NCBI GenBank assembly: GCA_037178675.1
Contig: JAYMGJ010000295.1
Coordinates: forward strand, 1 to 64,000
Reading direction: 5' to 3'
DNA from: Scleroderma bovista
Lineage: Eukaryota > Basidiomycota > Agaricomycetes > Boletales > Sclerodermataceae
DNA: 64,000 bases
Below are positions 32,289 to 45,474 of this stretch, piece by piece. The first letter of the stretch is position 1; each line of letters opens with the position of its first letter. Made by a program: the position numbers and the translations under genes. The notes beneath the pieces are model-generated. The model was given only the letters and a program-made list of their open reading frames with translations. It was not told the DNA's origin and ran no database searches.

Positions 32289-34631
32289 TGTCACGCACCA
32301 AACGTGTTTGGTACTGTGGACATGGAGAAAGTTAGCCGATGAAACTAATGCGAAGAGCGCACACCCAAGATCTGTTGAAAGATTGTCCCGACTTGAGGGA
32401 TACAGACAGCCCTCGCTATCCATATCACGCAAAGTCATGACTATCCTTATGCGAAGGATGAATACAAGCTTGTCATAGCCATCTATCGCACAAGAATGAC
32501 TATCCTGGAGCAAGAGATGAATGCCATTGTCTGGCAGTCATCCCTCGCACAAGAACCGCCAAGAAGCAGAAGAATCCAAGGATTGATGATCATTTCAGTA
32601 TGAGAGAGGAATGCAACCTACTGCAGTCCAACTCCCATACCAGAACAACCAAAGAAGCAGAAGAAACAATAGAGAAACAAAGGAGAAAAGGAAGAATCAT
32701 TTTTAGCGCCCAAATGTCAAATTTAGGCGCCCAGTGCCGGCATTCCGATATTTTGAATAGCTCCGCCATTTTTGAAGCTATCAATCATGTGACTAAACCA
32801 TCATGGAGCCTAGACCATGGTCTATCTGCCTGTCAAGTTCCGACGTAAATCTGTTCATTTCCCACGGAGATATTCCACCCGCAATCTAGACACCCACTTC
32901 ATCACTCACTATGGAGTCTGCATTTTCTCTGGAACGTTTCTCCGCTATTGCAGCAGACCTCAACTATGTCCTGCTCTTGGGACAGCCTCTCCCTGAGCTC
33001 CTGTGTACTGTCTGGTACATATCTTCCCAGCCTGCTCCCTCAGTCCCTCTTGTTCTCGGTCAGCGCATTCTCCTTGTCAGTCCTGCGTCGCGCACATACT
33101 TTGGTCGTCTCAAGTCTATCGTTAGACTTGAAAATTCATACCTGGTCGACTCTGTGTCTCCTGAGTCCTCTGCATATGGTCCTTTCATCCCAGAGTCCTG
33201 TCACATCCATCTCCCTCTATCATTCATCTCACTTCCCTGGACACGTCGAATCTGCTACTTGCGATTCTCTTCCCTGCTATCCCACAACAAACACGAATGA
33301 AACAGTGCTCTAGAACCCTTCTTAGGAGCCCTAATAGAGTACAGAACCTTCCCCTTACTGCTCAAGGGAAGACTGCACTTCGGGAGCACCAAATTTCGCG
33401 TTTTTGCTCTACAGAAGCTCAATCCAAGGGATTTGTGACACTCTGTGACCAGCTGTGACTCTACTTGTCATTCCAGGCCCCCTGACACTGCTCTTCTGGT
33501 CGGATCAATTCTTTTATTATCCCCCAGCCACTCCCATCAGTGGCACTGCTTCAGAAGCTCATCTCCAGATCTAAAGTTCAATAAATCATAGGTTGTGCTT
33601 CCCTTCTTTCTGAGTCACACAGAGTCACTCTGGCTCACTCTGACTCACTCTGCTGCGCATTATTCATCCCCTCTTGGCATTACTAATCCCCATTACTCCC
33701 CTTACCAATCACTTACCAATCATCCTTCAAATCATGCTTATCATGCTGCTTATCAATTCATGACTCATGCCCCTATGATTCATATGCATTATGTCATCGC
33801 ATATGCTCATTTAGCTTCGATCTACTCATCCCATGCTTTCTCCCCCTCTCTTTTGGGCCCCATGCAATGATTTTTCCATATTCTTGGTTATACACCCCTT
33901 TTTACCTATGTTTTTGCTCTTTCCCTTGGCTCAGCAGCTTGTTCAGGCTCTCCCCATCGATGACTCAGCCTGATTACACTGCTTATCAATCACTTACCAA
34001 TTTCTTACCAATCTCTTACCAAGCACTTAGTCATTTGTGCTTACAGGGCCACAGCCCCTCCTGTATATAAACCAGCAGCCAAAGGCTGCAAGGAAGTGTC
34101 TGCTTCCCCCTCAATAAAGCGACCACATTCACTCTCCCTCACTGTCTATAAGCTCTATCTCTGTCTTTGGACTTGTAGGTCACTCAGTGCTGGCCTAAAG
34201 CTCCTATATTGCTGTTTATCAGATATATCTTGTATCTGATCATTTCTCTAGGCTGAAGCGCAGTCTAGCATCACTGTCCACTCTATCCCATCACTGTCCA
34301 TCGCATTCTTGAAGCAGGAACTGTCCCCTTGCTTCCCTGTTGTCCCATCACTGCTATTACCCCCCCATCATCAATCTATCATCGCTCTTCTATCCCAGGA
34401 CTCTTCCTAACCACTGTGGTAGGCTGAAGAGGAGTCAATACCATCCCCAGTCGCATTCCTTCCCCATCAGAAGCCCTTCCCTTCCCTCCTGCATCCTGCC
34501 TGAAGGCGTGCAGCACATCCCTCTGAGGAGATTAAATACCAGAAACGCAAAGGAAGACCACCACTCGCATATTGCTGTCATTTGGTGTTGGTTGTTGGTT
34601 GTTCTGACCTCTTCCCTCACTTAGGCGCACA
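32289..34631 (+). mobile_element. LX1-B, 2343 bp, TSD CCGC
   Basis: TGTCACGCACC...GGCGCACA with CCGC on both sides (32285-32288 and 34632-34635), inserted in the gag start of Gypsy-I(+). The ORF is open at 32911-33300 (130 codons); its upstream extension is cut by TAG where LX1-A has CAG. Confidence 0.9.
32911..33300 (+). CDS. LX1-B ORF, 129 aa
   Basis: Starts at the conserved MESAFSLERF and ends SHNKHE, as in LX1-A. Uninterrupted. Function unknown; see the entry at 1714. Confidence 0.5.
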   Translation: MESAFSLERFSAIAADLNYVLLLGQPLPELLCTVWYISSQPAPSVPLVLGQRILLVSPASRTYFGRLKSIVRLENSYLVDSVSPESSAYGPFIPESCHIHLPLSFISLPWTRRICYLRFSSLLSHNKHE

Positions 34632-36038
34632 CCGCTGCAGCACTTGCTGAGGAAACAGGTGCAGTAGATGACCTCCAACTCTCTGCTGCCCAGCAAGCCC
34701 TGTCTAACTGCAGGCAACCTCTGGCTTCCATAAGCCAATTCTGGAGCTTTACAGCTCGAAACCCAACAGCATCTTTGACTCTGCATCGAGATGCTGCGTC
34801 CCAGAGCCTTCATGGTTCTGCAGACCTTGGTTGTCATGGATCTGTTCCTGATGACAAATTTCCCTATTGTCGTGACTCCACTCCAGAACATCGTGAACCT
34901 GGTTGTTACCAATGGTTTGGCCCCAAGGATGGACCTGGAGATGACCCGGATGACCCCAGAGATGGCAATAACAATAACAATGACAACAATGAAAATGACT
35001 TTGTTGACACCACAGAAGAACTAGAACCTAGTCTATCTGTTTTCCACAACCTTGCCATTGCCATCAACTGCCTCTCTCGCTCCTCTCACCAGACCAATGA
35101 CTCATCATCTTCCCGTGCCAAAGTCCATGAACCAGACACCTTCAATGGTACAGACCCCAAAAAGCTCAGGACCTTCTTGGTCCAGTGTGAGCTATGCTTC
35201 CAGGATTGAGCCAAGGCATTCCACCTTGATAGGGCAAAGGTAACTTTCACCCAGTCATATCTAAAAGGGATGATGCTATAATGGTTTGAACTGGACCTGC
35301 TCAACTCCAGTGATCCGGCTGACCGTCCACGATGGATGGATAGTTGGGTCCACTTCATGGCTGAACTCCAGAGCACATTCGGTCCCCATGACCCTATCAC
35401 TGATGCTGAGCACCAACTCAAGCATCTCTGGATGAAGGATGCTCACCATGTTATGCGGTATATTGTAGACTTTAACTGACTCGCCTCCCAGGTCCAGGAC
35501 TACAGAGATGGTGCGCTCCACTGCCTGTTCTACTCCGGTCTCCCAGACTGCCTCAAGGACGAGATAGCTCGAGTCAGGAAACCCCTGACTCTGCATGGGT
35601 TGTGGGCTCTTTGCCAAGAAATTGATGTGCACTATTGGGAGTGCAAAGACAAGATCTCTACATGACGAAGAGTCAGCCCACCTCATCCACAACCAAGTCC
35701 TCCAACTCCAGAGGCAACTCATCCAACTCCAGTCAGAAGAAATCCAAGACCAGAAACTCCCCCAGCTCCACCAACTCCTCTGGCTTGTCCAAGATGACCA
35801 GCAACCAGTCCTCCTCCAGTTCCAGACCGGACTTAACCAACAAGCTTGGTAAGGACAGGAAGCTAACTGCAGACGAGCACAAAAGGCACCTGGACAACAA
35901 CCTCTGCATGTTCTGCAGGGGTACTGGTCACTTTGCAGACAACTGTCCAAAGAAGACCAAAAAGGCCAAGGCTCGCACTGTGGCCATCACTGCTGAGTCC
36001 GGCAAGATGGACTCCAACTTAGGTGCCAACTCCAAGTC

Positions 36039-36045
36039 AAAAAAA
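36039..36045 (+). promoter_or_regulatory. Candidate -1 frameshift heptamer A-AAA-AAA in Gypsy-I(+)
   Basis: In the gag frame (tca aaa aaa gag taa, stop 36049-36051). After subtracting the LX2 insertion, pol is in -1. Confidence 0.4.
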
Positions 36046-36078
36046 GAGTAAGCAGCTCCTGGCCCTCTGCACAACCAG

Positions 36079-38460
36079 TGAGTCAAAGTGAGGGTTTAGG
36101 TCAAAACAACAACCCAAACAAAACACCAACAAAGGACTACAAAAATGTGTGAGTGGTGGTTTGCCTCCATGGTGTCCAGAGAGGATATGCTGAGAAGGGG
36201 GAAAGGGGATCTACACCAACAGGGTGATGCAGACAGTGATGCAGGATACTCCTGGGGTACAGGAGCAGTAGATGATGAAGGGAATAGGGGTCTGGACTCT
36301 TCCTAAAGCCTAGGAAGTGTCAAAGCAGGGATTGAGTTGACTGAGACTGAAGTAGCGATACTACACCTAGAGACTGGTGCAGCAAAGGGGCAAGGGGGCT
36401 CCTGACGTCCAGAAGCAATGGGAGATGAAGGATTGACAGGATAGACTTCACTTGAGCCTAGAGAAATACTTGGACTTGAATAGATTGAATAAACTTGAGA
36501 TATCAGAGCCTTTAGACCTTCACTGAAGCCTACAAGACTCAAAGAGCTGAGGGGATACTGACTGAGAGAGTCTGAGAGAGGGATAATTTCATACTATTTT
36601 GGGTCTCTTATCACTGGGCTGAGCCCAGGTGTTTAAATACATGGGGGGACACAGCATTGAAGTACAAAAAGAGAAGGGAATAAGCAGATTTTGTCAAGGA
36701 TTGGTAAGGGATTGGCAAGAGCTTTGTAAGGGGTTTGTAAGCGATCAGTAAGCAAGGGATAAGCAGGAATGAGTAAGCATAGGGAGCATGAATAAGCTGC
36801 TGAGTAAAGGAATGAGTAAGCTGCATGACAAGACTGATTGGTAAGGGAGTGAGTCATCAGCTGAGTAATATACCAAAAATGCAAAAGGGATAGAGTAATA
36901 CTGATGACAAGAGAGCATCAGTAAGCAAGGGATGAGTCACTTGCACAGCAGAAGGATTCATTGATGCACTGCCCAAGAAGTTTGATGGAAGGCTGTGTAC
37001 CATCAGGAATTTGATGGGAGAACAATAGGGAAGACCTGGGATAAATAGGGGAATTGATCTGAGACAGAACAGCCACAAGAAGGGTACCAGGGGTCCAGAG
37101 GTCTTTGGGGGGGGTCAGCATACACTAAGGTATAGTGCATATGTTCTAGTGCTGCTGAAGCACAACCATGGGCTCCCTTGACAAGCTCTCTTCTGGGAAA
37201 GAATGAGAGAGGGTTCTTCTTCCTAACAGCACCATAAAGTGGGGGTATAACTGTCATGGTGCTGAGGGATACCATCTGAAAGTGGGGAAGCGGACAGAGT
37301 ATTGAATTCAATGCATCCAGGGAGGGGAGATGAACGACAGAGGAAGATGGACATGGCAAGTATCTGGGAGGAAGGGTCGATAGGCTCAGGGCTCAGGGGA
37401 CACAGAGATGACCAGAGAAGACTTTTCAAGCTTGACAATAGACCTAAGATGACCAAAGTACGTCCTTGATGCAGGACTGATGAGGAGAACATGCTGGCCG
37501 AGAACGAGAGGGACTGAGGGAGCAGGCTGGGAAGATATGTGCCAGACAGTGCACGGGAACTCTGGGAGAGGCTGTCCTAAGAGCAGGACATAGTGGAGAT
37601 CTGCAGCAATAGCGGAGAAACGATCCAGAGAAAATATGGACTCCATAGTGAGCAATGAGACAAACGTCTGGATTGTGTGGGGAATATCTCCGTGGGAAAT
37701 GAACGGATTTATGTCGGAACTTGACAGGAAGATAGACCACGTTCCAGGCTCTCTGACGGTATAGTCACGTGCCCGATAGCTTAAGAAATGGCAGAGCTAT
37801 TCAAAATATCGGAATTCCGGCACTGGGTGCCTAAAAATGACATTTGGGTGCTAAAAATCATTTCTTCTCTTTCTCCTTTGTTTCTCCATCAATTCTTTGG
37901 CTTCTTTGACCATTCTGATATGGGAGTTGGACTGCAGAGGTGTGCATTCCTTTCTCATACCATAATGATGTTATTCCTTCAGTTTCTTCTGCTTCTTGGT
38001 GGTTCTTGTGCGAGGGATGACTGTCAGCATTGGCATTCATCTCTTGCATCAGAATAGTCTTGTGCGATGAAAAGACAACAAAGTGTTTGGGTGGCTGCTC
38101 CCTCAGATGAGGTGCATTCGACCCAGGAGCTTCTGGAGGTCAGGCAAGGCTCCCAAGGACTGGGGAGAGTAGGAGAACTAAGGAGAGTAGAGGTGTTCAG
38201 TCACTCCAGGACTGAGCTCAAACATATACAGAGGAAAGAGGGAGATTGCTTAGTAAGCTAATACAAGCCTACATAAGCTAAGGTAGAGAGTCCAGTGTCA
38301 GTACTACTATTAGCAACTCTACACACCTAGAGACAGGACAGTCTCTACAGTGATAGATGGCTATGATGAGGGTCTGTTGTGCCTATCCTCCACATAAGAA
38401 TCACTTGATATAGGTGTTATCTTCCATGTTCACTATACCAAACCTGTTTGGTGTGTGACA
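36079..38460 (-). mobile_element. LX2(-), reversed copy, 2382 bp, TSD CCAG/CTGG
   Basis: On the minus strand it begins TGTCACACACCAAACAGG at 38460 and ends TTTGACTCA at 36079. The left flank is CCAG (36075-36078) and the right flank CTGG (38461-38464). The uninterrupted homologue (about 29190) reads AACCAGTGAGCTG, so the duplication has decayed on the right. The ORF (37655 downward, MESIFSLDRFSAIAADL) stops early at SPEP. Confidence 0.82.
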
Positions 38461-38464
38461 CTGG

Positions 38465-41400
38465 CGAGCTGCATTGACTCCAGAAGTGTACCCAAGGAGG
38501 CCCACCTCAACATGTCCACTCTTTATGACCCAAATTCCCTTATGCCACATGTTATCCTCTTATCATTTGACTTACCTAAAACCTGCACACTTGTGGACTC
38601 CAGGTCCATGCATTGCTTTGTAGATGTACAATTCACACACAAAAACAGTATTACCACCTACTCCGTTCCTCCAATTACTCTCCAGCTCTTTGATGGTACA
38701 TCAAACTTTGTAATCACTCAAGCTGTCAATATATCAGTGAAATTCCCTGCATCCGGTGACATCACCCCTATAACCTTCTACCTCACTCTGTTAGACTCTG
38801 AATGCTCAATTGTCCTTGGACATAACTGGCTCACCTGCTACAATCTGTTGATTGACTGGGTACTGAGCAGTTTAACATTCCAGACCCCTGCAGAAAGTTT
38901 GCTAGTGCCCCTGTCAACTCCCTCTCTGGTTCTGTCCAGTAACCCTGTCTCTGGCCTCTCCAGCCAATCTGACCCCAGCCTTGCACCATCTGTCGACACT
39001 CCAGTTTGCACCCCTCCCCACATCTCTTTAATCAACACAGCCACATTCATGCGTGCGTGCAAGTTAGAGGGATCCACCAAGTACCAACTGCAGCTGCATC
39101 CCTCTAATTTAGCAAAGGCTCGTTCTTCCTCCACCTCTACTCCGCCGGACTTGGACATTGTCCCTGCAGAGTATCGCGATTATGCGGACGTGTTCAGTAA
39201 GGCAAAGGCCTCTGAACTTCCCCCGCATCGCGAGTACGATTTGAAGATCAACCTTGAAGAAGGTACCCCTCCACCTTTGGGAACCCTCTACTCACTGTCT
39301 TCGGTTGAGCTCTCTGCTCTCCAGACTTTCATCGATGAGAATCTTAATACAGGTTTCATCTGTCCTACTGCTTTCTCCCATGCTGCTCCAGTCCTCTTCG
39401 TAAAGAAGAAGGATGGCTCGCTCCGCCTCTGCATTGACTTCCGAGGCCTTAATAAAATTACCAAAAAGGATCGCTATCCACTCCCCCTTATCTCTGACCT
39501 ATTAGACTCACCTAGCCATGCTAAGATCTACTTGAAGATTGACCTCCGGCATGCATACCATCTAGTCTGGATTGCTCCGGGCGATGAATGGAAGACCACC
39601 TTCCATATGCACTATGGGTCTTACGAGTGGTTAGTCATGCCCTTTGGCCTCACTAATGCCCCAGCAGCCTTCCAGCGCTTTGTCAACACCATCTTTGCTG
39701 ACATGCTGGATGTCTGCGTCATCGTGTACCTTGATGACATCCTCATCTACTCCAAGGATATGGAGTCCCACCAGCAGCACGTCCGGGAAGTTCTCCGCCA
39801 ACTCCGGTTACATGGCCTCTTCACCAAACCAGAGAAATGCGAGTTCCACTTGGACTCGGTAGAGTACCTTGGCTATCGCCTCTCTCCTGACGGTTTGACT
39901 ATGTCTCCGGACAAGATCCAGACCATCTCCGACTGGCCTGAACCTCGAAAGGTTAAGGACATCCAGTCCTTCTTGGGCTTTGCCAACTTCTACCACTGGT
40001 TTATATTCAACTACTTGGACATTGTGGTCCCTCTTACCCAGCTCACCCAGAAAGACACTCCTTGGAACTTCTCCAAGGACTGTCGACATTCCTTCAATGC
40101 TCTCAAGCATGCCTTCACCACTGCACCCATCCTCACCCATTTCATTCTGGATACCCCTATCATTGTGGAAACTGACGCCTCTGACTACGCTGTCGCTGGC
40201 ATCTGTTATGACCATGTCTAACTCCAGATCATATCCGGTTACTCTGGTCGCATCACAGCACTACAGTCCAACTCTGGACCTCTGCACATCACTCCGACCC
40301 TGGACGTGGACATACTCTTCCACTAAGTGTGACCCTTTGCATTAATCCCTATCCAGTCATTACTTCACCTCTCTGTCAACCCTGTAGTACCGTGAGTTCC
40401 CCGTGCTCCATTTATATCTTCTACCTTGTAGTATTTTCTCTGGACCTCACTGATTTTCATCGGACCTGACCTAGTCCCAACTCCAGTTATTCCTTGTCTG
40501 CCCTTTGGGCTATTTACTTGTCACCATAAATACTCAACCCTAGTTCTCTGTAGTATAAGTATCCTGTACTCCATCCTGTATACCTCAGTCTGAAATCAAC
40601 TTAGCCACTACCCCCATTCCTGTCTGTCTCCATCTCCATCTCTATCATCTTGACCGGAACCTATGCAAGGGATCAAGGCACATCGTCCTTGTCATTGAAT
40701 CCAAATGGTCACCAACTCCGGCCAGACTAATCCCTTGTCCAACCCTCTGCCCTCTTCCTTCATCCATTTCCATCTGGACTTGACCGGACCCCCTACTGGA
40801 GTAGACCCAGACTTGACAGTATCCTGTCTATTACCTGTTCCAACAGAGAGATCTGTCCGGTAGCATTCTACTCCCAGACCTTGACTGCTCCAGAACTGAA
40901 CTATGACACCCATGATAAGGAACTCCTTGCCATCTTTGAGGCATTCCAGAACTGGTGCCATTACCTTGAAGGCTCTGCCTCCCCTAGTGATGTCATCACT
41001 GACCACAAAAATCTGGAGTATTTCTCTACCTCCAAAATCCTCTCCCACCAGCAAGCCCAGTGGTCTGAATTCCTCTCTCAGTTCAACCTTGTCATTCATT
41101 TCCATCCCAGAAAACTCGGTGCCAAGCTGGACGCTCTCACTAGACGATGGGACGTCTACCCCAAAGAGGGGGATAGTGGCTACACCTGGGTTAACCCCCA
41201 AAATCTTAGGCCGGTGTTCACTCAAGAACAGCTCTCTAACTCTCTTTGTGCTACTTATTTAGAGTTTCTGGTTCTCTGTGCAGTCACAATCATGGACATG
41301 GAAACACTCCATAGCAACATCCTTTCTGCACTACCCTCTGATTCCATTGCCCAGGCCCACCTTGCAGATCCACTGGACTCTCATTGGTCCACCGATGAGG

Positions 41401-42765
41401 CTGGATTCCTTTGACTAGATGGTTGTATATACATACTGGACTTGGATGATCTCTGTCTCCAGGTACTCCGGTATCAACATGATCACCCACTCGCTGGGCA
41501 CTTTGGGCAAAACTGGACTCTAGAGCTAATCCAATGTGAGTATACTTGGCCTGGTCTCAAGACCTTCATCAAGGACTATGTCCAGTCCTGTACCTCCTGT
41601 GCAAGAGCTAAGACAGCGTGTCATAGACCCTATGGACTGCTGAAACAGCTCCCTGTACCAGAGAAGCCCTGGAACTCTATCTCCATGGACTTCATAGAGC
41701 AACTCCCTTCATCCACTGGCTTCACAGCCATCCTGGTTGTGGTAGACTGGCTTTCTAAACAAGCCATTTTCATCCCTACTCATGACACCATCACTAACCT
41801 GGAGCTTGCAAAACTCTTCTTGCTCCACGTATTCTCCAAGCACGGTGTTCCCGCCCATGTTACCTCAGACCACAGTACAGAGTTTGTCTTACATTTCTTC
41901 TGTTCACTTGGGAAAGCCCTCAACATGTGCCTCCACTTCACCTCCAGTTACCACCTGGAGGGGGATGGTCAGACTGAGTGTTCTAACCAGACCCTTGAAC
42001 AGTACCTCTGGATCTACTGCAACTACCAGCAGGACAACTGGGTGGACCTACTCCCATTGGCAGAGTTTGCATACAACAACGCACCTAGTGCTACCACCAG
42101 AGTCTCTGTTCTTCGCTAACAAGGGCTACCACCCTAACATCTCTGTCTACCCAGAACACGATATGACTTCTGCATGGGCTCATGACTACACAGTTGACCT
42201 TGAGTCACTGCATCAACACCTTCATGAAGAAATGGCTAACACGCAACTTTGCTACCAAGGTCCGGCTGATGCCAAATGTACTCTGGCACCAGATTTCAAA
42301 GTAGGCAATCAAGTATACATTAAAGCCAAGTACTTCCAGTCAACTTGACCATCCAAAAAGCTATCAGAAAACAATCTTGGGCCCTACACTATCATAGCAC
42401 AAGTAGGCTCTCTCTCTTTTACGCTCCACCTTCCAGATTCCATGCATGCCATTCACCCCATCTTCCATGTCTCCCAACTCAAACCAGCCATACCCAACAC
42501 CATACTGGACTGGATACAACCTCCTCCACCACTGGTGGAAGTTGATGGTGAACTGGAGTTCAAGATCTCTGAGATCCTCAACTCCAAGGTTGACCATCAA
42601 TGCAGAACATGCAAGTTATTGTACTTGGTACATTGGTCTAGTTACAAGGGGACTGACGAAGAAACATCATGGCTTCTCGCCACTGAACTAGGCAATGCAA
42701 TGGAACTATTAGAAGATTATCATGTCTGGTACCCGGACAAACCTGGACCACTCACATCCATGTAA
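38465..42765 (+). pseudogene. Gypsy-I(+) pol, split by a solo LTR
   Basis: Protease with LVDSRSMHCF (Gly lost), RT with LCIDFRGLNKI and intact YLDDILIYS, RNase H ETDASDYAVAGI up to 40203. A solo LTR follows and the frame resumes at 40824 (LSIT...). TGA at 41412-41414 (GFL-stop-LDG; the minus copy has CGA). Integrase HDHPLAGHFGQNW, C-x2-C, MDFIEQLP, TSDHSTEF, EGDGQTE. A frame break near 42110, TGA at 42346-42348 (ST-stop-PSKK). Chromodomain ISEILNSKVDHQCR...LVHWSSYKGTDEETSW, stop after TSM at 42765. Confidence 0.92.
40204..40818 (+). repeat. Solo Gypsy-I LTR inside RNase H, TSD GCATC/GTATC
   Basis: 615 bp, TGTTATGACC...GACTTGACA, flanked by GCATC (40199-40203) and GTATC (40819-40823). It interrupts the coding sequence between AGI and LSIT, so a later Gypsy-I copy inserted here and was lost by LTR recombination. 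Confidence 0.92.
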
Positions 42766-43201
42766 CAATACTCTTGCTCTCCATTTCTCTATTATCCATT
42801 TCACTCTCTGTCTCTCCTCTCTGTTTCATTTTATCTTGTAATATCACTCACTAAACTCAGATCACTTTTCTTTATAAACAAAAGTAAAACTAATTTACAT
42901 TCTGTTTACAAGACCCGGACTGGACCACTTACTCCAGCACAGTGCTGCCAGGGTTCTCTTGCTCTTCTTGGAGCCCCTGGACTTCCTGTTCAACCTCCTC
43001 TGGGTCAACCTCTGCCTCACTGTCCTCCTCATCCTCGTCCTCGTCCCAAGGTGCTGTAAAGAACCGGCACTCCTTGAGAAAGGTCTCGAGGCACGACCCA
43101 GCACATCTGACTGGTCATCTCCTCCACTGCTCCAGTCAACTGGTCCAACCATTCCAGGAATGGCCCAGGGTCAAACCTGGACATTTCCCAGATGGCCCCA
43201 G

Positions 43202-45474
43202 TGTCACGCACCAAACATGTTTGGTACTGTGGACATGGAGAAAGTTAGCCGATGAAATTAATGTGAAGAGCACACACCCAAGATCTGTTGAAAGATTGTC
43301 CCGACTTGAGGGATACAGACAGCCCTCGCTATCCATATCACGCAAAGTCAAGACTATCCTTATGTGAAGAATGAATACAAGCTCGTCATAGCCATCTATC
43401 GCATGAGAACCGCCAAGAAGCAGAAGAATCCAAGGATTGATGATCATTTTAGTATGAGAGAGGAATGCAACCTACTGCAGTCCAACTCCCATACCAGAAC
43501 AACCAAAGAAGCAGAAGAAATGATAGAGAAACGAAGGAGAAAAGGAAGAGTCGTTTTTAGCACCCAAATGTCAAATTTAGGCACCCAGTGCCGGCATTCC
43601 AATATTTTGCATAGCTCCGCCATTTTTAAAGCTATCAATCATGTGACTATACCATCATGGAGCCTAGACCGTGGTCTATCTGCCTGTTAAGTTCCGACGT
43701 AAATCCGTTTATTTCCCACGGAGATATTCCACCTGCAATCCAGACACCCACTTCATCACTCACTATGGAGTCCGCATTTTCTCTGGAATGTTTCTCTGCT
43801 ATTGCAGCAGACCTCAACTATGTCCTGCTCTTGGGACAGCCTCTCCCTGAGCTCCTGTGTACTGTCTGGTACACATCTTCCCAGCCTTCTCCCTCAGTCC
43901 CTCTTGTTCTCGGTCAGCGCGTTCTCCTCATCAGTCCTGCGTCGCGCACATACTTTGGTCATCTCAAGTCTATCATTAGACTTGAAAATTCATACCTGGT
44001 CGTCTCTGTGTCTCCTGAGTCCTCTGCATATGGTCTTTTCATTCCAGAGTCCTGTCACATCCATCTCCCTCTATCATTCATCTCGCTTCCCTGGACGTGT
44101 CGAATCTGCTACTTGCAATTCTCTTCCCTGCTATCCCGCAACAAACACGAATGAAACAGTGCTCTAGAACCATTCTTAGGAGCCCTAATAGAGTACAGAA
44201 CCTTCCCCTTACTGCTCAAGGGAAGACTGCACTTCGGGAGCACCAAATTTCACGTTTTTGCTCTACAGAAGCTCAATCCAAGGGATTTGTGACACTCTGT
44301 GACCAGCTGTGACTCTACTTGTCATTCCAGGCCCCCTGACACTGCTCTTCTGGTCGGATCAATTCTTTTATTATCCCCCAGCCACTCCCATCAGTGGCAC
44401 TGCTTCAGAAGCTCATCTCCAGATCTAAAGTTCAATAAATCATAGGTTGTGCTTCCCTTCCGTCTGAGTCACACAGCATCACTCTGGCTCACTCTGACTC
44501 ACTCTGCTGCGCATTATTCATCCCCTCTTGGCATTACTAATCCCCATTACTCCCCTTACCAATCATCCTTCAAATCATGCTTATCATGCTGCTTATCAAT
44601 TCATGACTCATGCCCCTATGATTCATATGCATTATGTCATCGCATATGCTCATTTAGCTTCGATCTACTCATCCCCTGCTTTCCCCCCCTCTCTTTTGGG
44701 CCCCATGCAATGATTTTTCCATATTCTTGGTTATGCACCCCTTTTTACCTGTGTTTTTGCTCTTTCCCTTGGCTCAGCAGCTTGTTCAGGCTCTCCCCAT
44801 CGATGACTCAGCCTGATTACACTGCTTATCAATCGCTTACCAATCTCTTACCAATCTCTTACCAAGCACTTAGTCATTTGTGCTTACAGGGCCACAGCCC
44901 CTCCTGTATATAAACCAGCAGCCAAAGGCTGCAAGGAAGTGTCTGCTTCCCCCTCAATAAAGCGACCACATTCACTCTCCCTCTCTGTCTATAAGCTCTA
45001 TCTCTGTCTTTGGACTTGTAGGTCACCCAGTGCTGGCCTAAAGCTCCTATATTGTTGTTTATCAGATATATCTTGTATCTGATCATTTCTCTAGGCTGAA
45101 GCGCAGTCTAGCATCTCTGTCCACTCCATCCCATCACTGTCCATCACATTCTTGAAGCAGGAACTGTCCCCTTGCTTCCCTGTTGCTCCATCACTGCTAT
45201 TACCCCCCCATCATCAATCTATCATCGCTCTTCAATCCCAGGACTCTTCCTAACCACTGTGGTAGGCTGAAGAGGAGTCAATACCATCCCCAGTCACATT
45301 CCTTCCCCATCAGAAGCCCTTCCCTTCCCTCCTGCATCCTGCCTGAAGGTGTGCAGCATATCCCCCTGAGGAGAATAAATACCAGAAACGCAAAGGAAGA
45401 CCACCACTCGCATTTTGCTGTCATTTGGTGTTGGTTGTTGGTTGTTCTGACCTCTTCCCTCACTTAGGCGCACA
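43202..45474 (+). mobile_element. LX1-C, 2273 bp, TSD CCAG/CCGG
   Basis: TGTCACGCACC...GGCGCACA; flanks CCAG (43198-43201) and CCGG (45475-45478), one transition apart. The uninterrupted equivalent near 23703 reads AAGGTGCCAGGGCC, confirming the site. The ORF is open, 43657-44154. Confidence 0.88.
43657..44154 (+). CDS. LX1-C ORF, 165 aa
   Basis: Same start (MEPRPWSICLSSSDVNP) and stop as LX1-A, no interruption. Function unknown. Confidence 0.52.
   Translation: MEPRPWSICLLSSDVNPFISHGDIPPAIQTPTSSLTMESAFSLECFSAIAADLNYVLLLGQPLPELLCTVWYTSSQPSPSVPLVLGQRVLLISPASRTYFGHLKSIIRLENSYLVVSVSPESSAYGLFIPESCHIHLPLSFISLPWTCRICYLQFSSLLSRNKHE

Larger units (their letters stand above)
32254..36051 (+). pseudogene. 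Gypsy-I(+) gag, split by LX1-B
   Basis: MTMTMCSFTC is followed by LX1-B at 32289; gag resumes at 34632 (AALAEETGAVDDLQL). Capsid motif TFNGTDPKKLRTFLVQC; TGA at 35207-35209 (QD-stop-AK, Arg in the other copy), TAA in GMML-stop-WFE, TGA at 35477-35479 (DFN-stop-LAS). A frame change occurs near 35640; zinc knuckle CMFCRGTGHFADNC and the end SKSKKE-TAA at 36051. Dead. Confidence 0.9.
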
